A stretch of 63,996 bases of DNA from Albidovulum sp. (GTDB lineage Bacteria; Pseudomonadota; Alphaproteobacteria; Rhodobacterales; Rhodobacteraceae). Positions 27,999 through 36,764 of this stretch are shown piece after piece. The notes beneath the pieces are model-generated. The model was not told the DNA's origin, ran no database searches, and saw only the letters and a list, made by a program, of their open reading frames with translations. The stretch is from the NCBI GenBank assembly GCA_028823855.1, contig JAPPFL010000059.1:1-63996 (forward strand). The letters are read 5' to 3'. Within the stretch, counting starts at the first letter, position 1, and every line of letters begins with the position of its first letter. Position numbers and translations under genes: made by a program.

Positions 27999-29324
27999 CT
28001 ATAGACTTTCTTTAAAAAACAGGTGCCTCCCTATGCTCGCTGTCTTCTCGAATTTCGACGCCCAATTAGGTTGGACATCGACCGAATGGAAATGCGTCGC
28101 GCCGTTCGTCAACGGTTTTCTATAGCCGACCACAAATTGCGCGGCTATTCGCCACGCTTTTTCATACGCCTCCCTTTCATAAATCGATTCGGGCAGTCCG
28201 TCGCAATTGTAGCTAAATTGGCATTTGTGCTTTTCTCCGTTGCCCTGCGTGACGACCGAGCAAATCGAATTCGGAAATTTGCGGCTATTGACTCGATTCA
28301 TAATAACCTCCGCCACAGCCAATTGACCATTTTTCCCTTCGCCTCTGGCTTCGAAATACAGCGCATTGACCAGGCACTCCAACTGCTGAAATCTGCCAGG
28401 CGGCGGAAGAGGCTCAAGCGATAGCCTATATGCGTCTCTTAGCGCTTTCGTCTCACCTACCTTTGTTCGGCGAAACGTTGAAGCACTGGCGGTTTTTGTT
28501 CGAGAATTACTACTTTTAGAGGGGCTCGTACCAAAAATCCTTTTAAAAAAACTACCGGCAAAATTTACTGTCTTCTTTTCCGGCTGGTTATCAAGCGGCG
28601 GGCTATTCATGCCGGAAACCGTCGCGGTCCTTTCCGAGGATTGGAAATTGGAACGGTCGGATTCAACGGCAATTTCGTTCGTTCGAAACAAAGGCGTCAC
28701 CGAAGTCACATATACGCCAAGCGTACTGCTCGACGCTTCGCTATGCATTGGCGGAAACGGCCGAGTCGAATTCGACGACATGATATCATTAAATCCGAAA
28801 AGCTCGGAAGAACTTTTCGTATAAGCCACTCCGAAACTCGTCAATTCGTAAAAACTAGTCCTAGATTCGGGCTTTTCCGAAACCTGTTCAAATGTAGGAA
28901 TGTTTTGCGACGCGAATGTGCGTGAACTCGGATCATCTTTAGCTCTAGGCGTCTGAGATGCCGTATTTGTCGAGTCGAATTCAAGCTGCGCATTGCTTCC
29001 GGAATTGGGTATCCGCTTTTTTTCGCCCGAATTCGAACCGACTCCTAAATCGAGATCAAGCGCGCTACCGCCGCCAAATCCGCTCCTGTTCGCTATGGAC
29101 TGCGTTTCTTGGGCTAACGAACTATCGCCTTGCCTTGCCGATTCCAAAAACGCGCGAATTTGTGATTCGCTCGGTTCCGAAATATTGGTCGTTTCCTGAG
29201 CTGCGACGATTTCTTCATTTTCGGGGAGGTTGAACAACGCATTCCACTGGCGCATTTGTTCGGCACCGCATCCGCCTACGAGCGACACCGTTCCAATCAG
29301 GCAAATTGCAGTCCTAGCGTCCAT
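27999..29324 (-). CDS. Lipoprotein with SleB-type cell wall hydrolase domain
   Basis: A 441-residue lipoprotein. The N-terminus has a lipobox (SLVGGC, Cys at about 19). Residues about 30-300 are a Ser/Thr/Asn-rich, low-complexity linker. The last 130 residues form a Hydrolase_2/SleB domain: LECLVNALYFEARGEG with the catalytic-type Glu, AVAEVIMNRVNS, CQFSYNCDG and GATHFHSVDVQPNW. Such domains cut peptidoglycan glycan strands. Membrane anchoring plus the long linker suggests remodelling of the wall from the outer membrane. The linker is unusual in length and composition. Confidence 0.85.
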   Translation of the reverse strand: MDARTAICLIGTVSLVGGCGAEQMRQWNALFNLPENEEIVAAQETTNISEPSESQIRAFLESARQGDSSLAQETQSIANRSGFGGGSALDLDLGVGSNSGEKKRIPNSGSNAQLEFDSTNTASQTPRAKDDPSSRTFASQNIPTFEQVSEKPESRTSFYELTSFGVAYTKSSSELFGFNDIMSSNSTRPFPPMHSEASSSTLGVYVTSVTPLFRTNEIAVESDRSNFQSSERTATVSGMNSPPLDNQPEKKTVNFAGSFFKRIFGTSPSKSSNSRTKTASASTFRRTKVGETKALRDAYRLSLEPLPPPGRFQQLECLVNALYFEARGEGKNGQLAVAEVIMNRVNSRKFPNSICSVVTQGNGEKHKCQFSYNCDGLPESIYEREAYEKAWRIAAQFVVGYRKPLTNGATHFHSVDVQPNWASKFEKTASIGRHLFFKESL

Positions 29325-30155
29325 GACTTATTCTGCGACCACAAATGAAAATTCGAGCGCTAGCGATCCTCCGACCATGAAGCAATCCACTTTGGCCAAT
29401 TATCCCAGTACCCTAGCCTTACATCAAATTATTCGAAATTGGTAGCGGAACCATGTAATTGCGATCGGTTGCGAGCAAGCACGAATTGCGCAGGAAGGCA
29501 CCCGAAAATAATCCAACCTATTTCAATATTTTGTGTCGAATTGAAAATTGAACGGCTAAATAAGGACTTAGCCGAATTCAATATTCAGTTAGTGGCCTAA
29601 TTCTCGAACGAATGGCCCTTTGGTAATCGCGCGGCAACAGGACGACCCTGAACTTTTTTTTGTGATTTTGAATTCAATTTTAAGGATTTCAACGGACGCG
29701 CGACTTTAGCGGAAGCTCTCGGCGCGAGCTTCAAATTCGACCGTTTCCTGCCATTCGGGGACGCGAGACCTGAGCGGGCATGACGACTGTCCGGCGCGGT
29801 TGAACCTACTTAAGCCAATCGTCTTCCGCGTCGCATCCGCGCCGGATTTCAGGCGTATCGGAACGGGACGCTCTCTGCATTGGGGAACATGAGTTCAATT
29901 GCCTGCCCCCGCTTGACTTCGATGCCGGCTCTCTCGGTAGCGCGGATCGATCCCTATCGCAGAATGAGCTGAAATTTATCCAAGTAGGACGACAACTTTT
30001 CCTCGACGCCATACTCGAACACGCGAGGCGCAACTAAGAATATCAAACCTTCCGGCTTGAAAGATCATTCGACGAGCCAGAGCCGCAGGTCAATTCAAAC
30101 TAGTGCGGCTTGTACTCGATTCCTACGCGTGCCCGAACTTTAGTTGGGCTCCTCG
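29325..30155. other. Intergenic region with a startless open frame
   Basis: No convincing complete gene lies here. AT-rich stretches occur near 29520-29700. A protein-like plus-strand frame is open from 29804 to a TAA at 30035-30037 (77 codons) without ATG, ending in a helical-looking QNELKFIQVGRQLFLDAIL segment. It may be the tail of a decayed gene. Confidence 0.4.
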
Positions 30156-32798
30156 TCAAATATTTTTCCGACGCTCGCGAATGGCGCACTGCGCAGCGGC
30201 AAGCTTCGCAATGGGAACTCGGAAGGGCGAACATGATACATATGAAAATCCTGCGTCCCTGCAGAATTCAATCGTGGCAGGGTCTCCCGCGTGCTCTCCG
30301 CATATCGAAAGTACGATATCCGGCCGGGTCGCCTTGCCGCGCTCAGCCGCAAGCAGCAGCAATTCGCCGACCCCGTCAATGTCAAGCGTCTGAAAGGGGT
30401 CAACAGGGTATACGCCCTGAGACACGTAATCTTCCATAAATCTACCGACATCGTCCCTGCTCAACCCGTAGGCCAACTGGGTCAAATCGTTTGTTCCAAA
30501 GCTCAAAAATGTCGAGCTGTCCGCAAGATCAGCCGCTCGCAATGCAGCTCTCGGCGTTTCCACCATGACGCCAAGTCGAAATCCGATTTGCGCGCCCATC
30601 GCATATTCCAAATCCGCAGCAACAGTCTCAAACATTTGTCTGATAAGTTCCGCTTCTCGATTCGCTGAAACCAACGGAATCATAATTTCCGGAATAACCG
30701 TCCTGGAATCGCGGCAGGTGTTAATCGCGGCTTCGAAAATCGCCTTGGCCTGCATTTCGTAAATTTCCGGCATCGTGATGCCGAGCCTGACGCCTCGCAT
30801 GCCCAACATCGGATTGAATTCGCGCAGCTCGTCGACTCGCGTCGCGACCTTGCTTACCGGCAAACTCAACGCATCCGCCAGTTCCCGGATTTCATCCCGC
30901 CCGCTAGGTAGAAACTCGTGAAGCGGAGGGTCAAAGAGCCGAACGCAAACAGGCAGGCCTTGCATTATTTCGAATAGATTTTCGAAATCTCCTCTTTGCA
31001 TGGGCAGCAGCTGGTCCAGAACGGCCCGGCGTTCATCCGCGTTTTCGGCAAATATCATTTCTCTTACAACCGTGAGGCGGTCTTGATCAAAAAACATATG
31101 CTCGGTGCGGCAAAGCCCGATCCCTTCCGCACCGAAACCGAGCGCGACGCGCGCCTCTTCAGGCGTATCCGCATTCGCACGAATTCCGATGTCTTTCTTG
31201 ACATCCGCCCACTTCATGAATTTGGCGAATGCATCGTCCTTCCTCGGCTCGACTAGAACCGCCGCGCCTTCAAGAACTTCCCCGTTCGTTCCGTTGACGG
31301 TAATCAGGTCTCCTTCCCCGAATGACTTCCCTCCGAAACAGGTTATTGTCTTGGCTCTCGCGTCGAATTTGATGTCGGAGGCACCGGCGACGCAGGGGAC
31401 GCCCAGGCCTCGAGCAATGACAGCGGCGTGGCTAGTAATGCCGCCGCGTCCGGTCAGAACGCCACTCGCCGTATAGATGCCGCGAATGTCCTCCGGGCCG
31501 GTTTCCGCCCGCACGAGTATGCAAGGAATTCCCTTGGCCGCCATGATCAATGCTTCGGACGCAGAAAACGCGATGCCGCCTGTAGCTGCCCCGGGGCTCG
31601 CAGGGATTCCACGCGCAAGCACCGCTTGCCCTTCCCGGGGTTCGACTTGAGCGTGCAAAAAGCTCATGAGCGCCTCGGGCTCAACCGTCAGCAGGGCGTC
31701 TTCAACAGTTGTAGCGCCCTCTTCGACCAGGTCGACGGCGATTCTGACAGCTGCGCGCGCCGTCCTCGGCGCCGGCCGAGCGTCAAGCACGCTCGGCACT
31801 CCGTCGCGAAAGGCAAACGCGATTTCGACTGAATCCGCGTAGCCCTTCCTAGTCTTGCACAAGTTGGCTGCGATGGAATCTATAGCGTCTCGATCCAAGT
31901 TGCGTATAGAGATTCCGGAGATGCCTTCCCTGAATGCGGAGCCGCTTCGAAAGATGGAAAGCGAACGGCCTTTCATTTCGACCGGATAAAATCTTCCGGT
32001 CAATTGCCTTTTTCCTGATTCGTAGCACGTGGAAGCTGCGTAGCCGGTTCCATTAAGTCCCGGACCATGCCCGGAAGCCATGACTTGAACTATCAATCCT
32101 AGACCCGCGTCGTCCGGAGCTCCTCTCGCTTGCCGGAGAATCCTTGCCGTCGAACCCTCCCAAGCTCTTGCCATGCATCTGAGAACCTGCATCAGCTGCG
32201 TAGACGGAGACTGCGGAAACTGCTCGTCAATATCCTCTTCAAACCTCCGAAGCGCCGCCGCCAATTTCGATTCAGGATCCAAATCGCTCGACGCAATTTC
32301 ATCGAAGGCTTCAGCATCGAGCCTCGCGACATTGACCGAATAGGAGTGGACAAACTGAAAATATTCGTTTGCCGCGGCTTCCGGGCCGACCGCATCGCCT
32401 ATTGAAGCGCGAGTCGCTTCGTTCATACCGACGTTCAAGATAGATTCGGCCCCTCCCCAGCCGAACTGGCCCGGGCTCGATCTAACAGCGAGCAACTCGC
32501 CTTCCGGGAATGGCTGCAGGAATTGTTCTGCATCGAAGATTCTGCCCGAAGCTATCGCGCGAACCGTATTCATCGAAATTGCGACAGTTGCGGGCACGGG
32601 CAAGCCAAGTTCGACCAATCGAGCGAGGCGAACCGCCCGTTCCCCGAAACAGTCGATCGGCACCGGCGTTCCCGCCCTCAATTCGACAATGTCGCGCGTT
32701 TCCTTCAAGGATTTAGGGCGATCGTCGGCATTCTTTTCGACAATTTTTCGCGTAGCGGAGCCTTTCCTAGATTCAAACTGTAGTCCTCGCGGTCGCAT
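30156..32798 (-). CDS. Pyruvate phosphate dikinase-like PEP-utilising enzyme with atypical ATP domain
   Basis: An 880-residue protein. The phosphohistidine domain has GRGGITSHAAVIARGLG with His457, and the C-terminal PEP/pyruvate barrel ends with CGEHAGDP, placing Cys833. Both positions match those of classical PPDK closely. The N-terminal ATP-grasp half is diverged. It keeps LAVRSSP but has FGWGGAESILNVG in place of the usual SMPGMMDT loop, and GTGYAASTCYESG where PPDK has GVAFTRDPxTG. A PPDK-like clade of this type is known to me in Rhodobacterales. The start overlaps the glyS stop by one base, so expression is coupled. Reversible ATP/Pi/pyruvate chemistry is therefore uncertain; PEP-to-His phosphotransfer is more secure. 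Confidence 0.8.
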   Translation of the reverse strand: MRPRGLQFESRKGSATRKIVEKNADDRPKSLKETRDIVELRAGTPVPIDCFGERAVRLARLVELGLPVPATVAISMNTVRAIASGRIFDAEQFLQPFPEGELLAVRSSPGQFGWGGAESILNVGMNEATRASIGDAVGPEAAANEYFQFVHSYSVNVARLDAEAFDEIASSDLDPESKLAAALRRFEEDIDEQFPQSPSTQLMQVLRCMARAWEGSTARILRQARGAPDDAGLGLIVQVMASGHGPGLNGTGYAASTCYESGKRQLTGRFYPVEMKGRSLSIFRSGSAFREGISGISIRNLDRDAIDSIAANLCKTRKGYADSVEIAFAFRDGVPSVLDARPAPRTARAAVRIAVDLVEEGATTVEDALLTVEPEALMSFLHAQVEPREGQAVLARGIPASPGAATGGIAFSASEALIMAAKGIPCILVRAETGPEDIRGIYTASGVLTGRGGITSHAAVIARGLGVPCVAGASDIKFDARAKTITCFGGKSFGEGDLITVNGTNGEVLEGAAVLVEPRKDDAFAKFMKWADVKKDIGIRANADTPEEARVALGFGAEGIGLCRTEHMFFDQDRLTVVREMIFAENADERRAVLDQLLPMQRGDFENLFEIMQGLPVCVRLFDPPLHEFLPSGRDEIRELADALSLPVSKVATRVDELREFNPMLGMRGVRLGITMPEIYEMQAKAIFEAAINTCRDSRTVIPEIMIPLVSANREAELIRQMFETVAADLEYAMGAQIGFRLGVMVETPRAALRAADLADSSTFLSFGTNDLTQLAYGLSRDDVGRFMEDYVSQGVYPVDPFQTLDIDGVGELLLLAAERGKATRPDIVLSICGEHAGDPATIEFCRDAGFSYVSCSPFRVPIAKLAAAQCAIRERRKNI

Positions 32799-34906
32799 CA
32801 GGTTTTGATTTTCGACAAATCGGCAACCACGCCGCAAGTTGCGCGAACATGCTGTAGAAGAGAAAGCCTGTTGACGCGAAGTTCGATGTCTTCGCAGTTG
32901 ACTAGTACATTGTCGAAAAACTCGTCTATGGGCCTCCGGAGAGATGCAAGAACCAAGACAGCGTCTGCTGAATTTTCCAGTTTTTCGGCACGTTCAAGAC
33001 CACCATGTGCCTCATCAAGCGCGCGCGACAGGTTTAACTCTTCTTGTTCTCGAAACAGGCTCGATTTGGGCTCGCCAATTGCCTGAAGATCTAAATCGTC
33101 AACCTTCTCAAGTATGTTGTTTGCACGCCTGAAGCCTGCAAGCAGGTTGATGCCGTCGCCCGACTTTAGGAACGCGTCGAGCGACCTCGCGCGGTCGACA
33201 AGTAGCGGCAATTCGTCCGCGCGGCGAGCCGCGATGCAGGCATTTATCACATCGTATCGAATTTCCTGGTCCCTCAAGAACACTTTCAGCCTTTCGTGGA
33301 CGAATTCGATGATTGACTCAACGATCGTGTCGGCAGACGGATTTCCTTCAACTTTCCCTAGCTTTCCTTGACGCCCGTATTCGCCAATGGCGCATCGAAT
33401 TGCGGGCGCAAGCGGAAGTCGAATGTTGTTCTCTATAACTAGCCGGATAATCCCTAGCGCGGCGCGGCGCAGGGCGAACGGATCGCGCGATCCCGTTGGC
33501 GCCTCGCCAATACCAAAAAATCCGGCAAGCTGGTCAAGGCGATCAGCGATGCCGACCGTAACGGCGACCGGCGAAGTCGGAACCCGGTCCATCGGCCCTT
33601 GCGGCGAATAATGCTGTTCGCATGCCTCTGGAATGCCATTTTTCAACGACAGGGCCTGCGCGTAGCGACGACCCATGACGCCCTGCAGCTCAGGAAATTC
33701 CGTTACCATTTCAGAAACAAGATCGGATTTGACGACCCGAGCCGCCCGTGCCGCCGTGTCGGCATCGCATCCGCTCGCTTCAGCCAATTCGCGCGCGAGA
33801 CTTTCAATTCTGGAAACCCGTTCCGCCATATTGCCCAGTTGACCGTGAAAGTTGACTAGTTCGAGCCTCCTTCCCATTCCGTCCAGGCCGATCTTCTTGA
33901 TCGTGCGAAGGTCGTTTCTCCAAAAGAACATGGCATCCGAAAGCCTTGCTTTCAAAACCTTTTGGTTTCCGGCAAGAATTGTCTTGCCGCCATCCGCGGC
34001 ATCAATGTCGGCGACTGTGGAGAACTTCACGATTCTGCCATCGGCGGGGCATCTAATCGAGAAGAATTTCTGATGATGCCTCATTGAAGTCAGTAAAACT
34101 TCGGGCGGCATTTCGAGGAATTCGCGGTCGATATCACCCATGAGAACCACGGGCCATTCCACCAGACCGGCTACTTCCTCGACCAAGTCGGGATCTTCAA
34201 CGACTTCGAGTCCCTGGGCGAAGGCAAGATTTTCCGCATCGCGCCTGATCCGCTCGGACCGTTCCGATGCATTCAGGACAACGAAAGCCTTTCTTAGCTT
34301 GCTTTCGTAGTCTTCAAAGGATTTCGCGAAAAATTTTTCGGCCGCCATAAATGGGTGGCCCATGCTTTGGTCCCCGGCACGAACTCCGCCGATTTCCAGA
34401 TCGACGATCCGATGCCCGACATCGTCGGAGAGTATGCAAAGAATTGAATGAAGCGGACGAATCCAACGCAACGTGGCATTGCCCCAATACATCGACTTCG
34501 GCCAGGGAAACTTAAGCACCGTGTCGCAGACCACATGCGCGACAACTTCGTCAATCGACTTTCCCGGCTGATGAATCGTGGCGAAAAAATACTTGCGCCC
34601 TTTTTCCTCGCGAATTTCAAGCTGCTCGAATTCAAGCCCCGTTGAACGCAAAAATCCGTCGACAGCCCTTTTGGGAGCCTCCGCTCCGGGTCCTCTTCGG
34701 GAGGTGACTCTGTCCGGACACTTGTCTGGAAGCCCTGAAGCGACAAAACAGAGGCGGCGAGGAGTTGAAAACGATGCCGATTGAGGGCACAGGATTCCAG
34801 ATTCGGCCAGTCCGCCAACCAATTTTTTTTCGAGCTCCTCCGCAGCCCTCTTCTGCATGCGAGCGGGAATCTCCTCGGAAAGCAGTTCTAGAAGCAATTC
34901 TGTCAT
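32798..34906 (-). CDS. glyS: Glycyl-tRNA synthetase beta subunit
   Basis: The 702-residue beta subunit of the bacterial alpha2beta2 GlyRS, which binds tRNA-Gly. It shows the N-terminal LLLELLSEEIPARMQKRA, the FSTPRRLCF and GPMDRVPTSPVAVTVGIADRLDQLAGFFGIGEAPTGSRDPFALRR blocks, and the C-terminal anticodon-binding region. It is third in a glyQ-DUF6446-glyS-PPDK operon. Confidence 0.96.
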   Translation of the reverse strand: MTELLLELLSEEIPARMQKRAAEELEKKLVGGLAESGILCPQSASFSTPRRLCFVASGLPDKCPDRVTSRRGPGAEAPKRAVDGFLRSTGLEFEQLEIREEKGRKYFFATIHQPGKSIDEVVAHVVCDTVLKFPWPKSMYWGNATLRWIRPLHSILCILSDDVGHRIVDLEIGGVRAGDQSMGHPFMAAEKFFAKSFEDYESKLRKAFVVLNASERSERIRRDAENLAFAQGLEVVEDPDLVEEVAGLVEWPVVLMGDIDREFLEMPPEVLLTSMRHHQKFFSIRCPADGRIVKFSTVADIDAADGGKTILAGNQKVLKARLSDAMFFWRNDLRTIKKIGLDGMGRRLELVNFHGQLGNMAERVSRIESLARELAEASGCDADTAARAARVVKSDLVSEMVTEFPELQGVMGRRYAQALSLKNGIPEACEQHYSPQGPMDRVPTSPVAVTVGIADRLDQLAGFFGIGEAPTGSRDPFALRRAALGIIRLVIENNIRLPLAPAIRCAIGEYGRQGKLGKVEGNPSADTIVESIIEFVHERLKVFLRDQEIRYDVINACIAARRADELPLLVDRARSLDAFLKSGDGINLLAGFRRANNILEKVDDLDLQAIGEPKSSLFREQEELNLSRALDEAHGGLERAEKLENSADAVLVLASLRRPIDEFFDNVLVNCEDIELRVNRLSLLQHVRATCGVVADLSKIKT

Positions 34907-34914
34907 GAAATTCG

Positions 34915-35430
34915 CTACCGTTTGAATTTGCCGTTAAGCTGGTGCCACGCGAATGCGCGGCCGTCCGCGAATACAGCCGCGACGCGGTCGATACCGTCGG
35001 AGATGTTCTCTCTTATCAAGTACGCCCGCGCCTCTCCACTCTCCAGCGCCGCTCCGATCATATTGGCATCGAAACAGGAAAACCAACGCGGCGCGACTAG
35101 CGGCACGGGATGTTCGTGAGTTTTATGTTTTGACGATATCGCGCGAGGATCCGCCGAAGCGACAAAGCACGCTTTGAACTTCAACGGGCTCGCAGAGCCC
35201 TTGATCGCGTTGAATTCGGAAATTTCCAACCATTCCAAACCAGTTGCATCCGAATAATCCGCAGAGTCGTAGTGGCCGTAGTTGACGGCATACCACAATA
35301 AAATTCCTAGCAATGCAGAGATTCCTAGTAGAGCGACCGTTGCCGCCCTACCTGCAAGTTTCGGACCAAGCCGGCGACGGCGCAAGCGCGGTCCTACCGG
35401 AGCTCTCAGACGCGGAATCTCTAAATTCAA
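34915..35430 (-). CDS. DUF6446-type membrane-anchored protein between glyQ and glyS
   Basis: A 171-residue protein of unknown function. One membrane segment (about 29-50: TVALLGISALLGILLWYAVNY) follows a basic cytoplasmic tail, leaving the rest in the periplasm. Conserved-looking parts are SPLKFKACF, APRWFSCFDANMIGAALESGEARAYL and DGIDRVAAVFADGRAFAWHQLN. The two Cys may bond. It matches my recollection of DUF6446 proteins in the same place in other Rhodobacterales. The start is TTG, eight bases after glyQ, with AGGAG upstream. Confidence 0.75.
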   Translation of the reverse strand: MNLEIPRLRAPVGPRLRRRRLGPKLAGRAATVALLGISALLGILLWYAVNYGHYDSADYSDATGLEWLEISEFNAIKGSASPLKFKACFVASADPRAISSKHKTHEHPVPLVAPRWFSCFDANMIGAALESGEARAYLIRENISDGIDRVAAVFADGRAFAWHQLNGKFKR

Positions 35431-35438
35431 TTCCTAAA

Positions 35439-36371
35439 TTACTCCTGCCCGCCACCTAATTCCGTGGTCATGAACGCGTCCGCGCAATTTTTTGCCATCG
35501 CTCTCACGCGCCCGATCATCGCTTGCCGCTCGCTCACCGAGATTACGCCCCGAGCGTCCAAAAGGTTAAACAAGTGGGACGCTTTCGCGCACTGGTCGTA
35601 GGCAGGGTGCACCATGACGATGCGCCGGCCCGTCTTTGCGTCGAGCTCGGGTTCATCGAGGATTCGCCGGCATTCAGCTTCCGCATCGCGAAAATGCCGA
35701 AGAATCATCGACGTGTCGCACACATCGAAGTTCCAGCGAGAAAATTCGGCTTCCGAGTGACGGAATACGTCGCCGTATGTCAACGGGATGGCGCTTTCCG
35801 GATCATTGTACGGCATTTCCATGACGTGTTCGATGCCAAGTACGTACATCGCAAGCCGCTCCAAACCGTAAGCGATCTCCCCCGCTACAGGTCGACAATT
35901 GTAGCCGCCTACCTGTTGGAAGTAGGTGAACTGCGAAATCTCCATACCGTCGCACCATACCTCCCAGCCAAGCCCCCAAGCGCCAAGCGTAGGGCTCTCC
36001 CAGTCGTCTTCCACGAATCTTATGTCGTGGAGCGACAAATCAATTCCGATCGAGGCCAGCGAGCCCAGATAGCTGCTTTGAAAGTCCGGCGGCGAAGGCT
36101 TTATAAGAACCTGGAATTGATAGTAGTGCTGCAAGCGGTTCGGGTTTTCGCCGTAGCGACCGTCGGTCGGGCGTCGCGATGCCTGCACATAGGCCGCAGC
36201 CCAGCTCTTTGGACCGAGCGAACGGAGGCTCGTTGCCGGATGAAAGGTACCCGCCCCCAATTCCAGATCGTAAGACTGCAGGATCGTGCAACCCTTTTGC
36301 GCCCAAAAGTTTTGCAGGCGCAAAACGATATCCTGAAAGCATGTCGGCTTCGGCACCGTCTGGGATCCCAA
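35439..36371 (-). CDS. glyQ: Glycyl-tRNA synthetase alpha subunit
   Basis: The catalytic alpha subunit (310 residues). [18 protein letters not shown], the class II motif region [36 protein letters not shown] and the [18 protein letters not shown] end match GlyQ. No ATG is near the expected start. TTG at 36371 is chosen since GGAG stands seven bases upstream; a GTG at 36356 is the alternative. It is the first gene of the operon and faces the protease-like gene across about 390 bases. Confidence 0.95.
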   Translation of the reverse strand: MGSQTVPKPTCFQDIVLRLQNFWAQKGCTILQSYDLELGAGTFHPATSLRSLGPKSWAAAYVQASRRPTDGRYGENPNRLQHYYQFQVLIKPSPPDFQSSYLGSLASIGIDLSLHDIRFVEDDWESPTLGAWGLGWEVWCDGMEISQFTYFQQVGGYNCRPVAGEIAYGLERLAMYVLGIEHVMEMPYNDPESAIPLTYGDVFRHSEAEFSRWNFDVCDTSMILRHFRDAEAECRRILDEPELDAKTGRRIVMVHPAYDQCAKASHLFNLLDARGVISVSERQAMIGRVRAMAKNCADAFMTTELGGGQE

Positions 36372-36764
36372 AATTAGTCTCCAATCATCAGTCGCGCAAC
36401 GCTGCGCGCATTTCCGGTTGCGGGCTGAGTCGCACCCTCGAACCTGGTCTCTTCGAGAGTGATGCGCTCGGATAACGCTTGATAGCTCCAAGTTCGCTGG
36501 TACCGCCGCATTTATCGAAATTCCCTAGGGGATGGCAACACCTATTGCGGCTAGGGGAGCGCCCGCGGCGTCGACCTCCGGATTTCGCTGGGAAGCACAG
36601 AAGGCTTGTGCTACGAGTGCACTTCCAGCTAAACTGCGGATGTTACTGGCTTATTGGCCCTTCGCGTTTCAATTTGATGCGAAGTGTGCCCAATTGACAA
36701 GATCGGGTGACATGCGCCATAGGCCACACTTAATTCAATCGAAGAAAATATTGTCGAGACGGGC

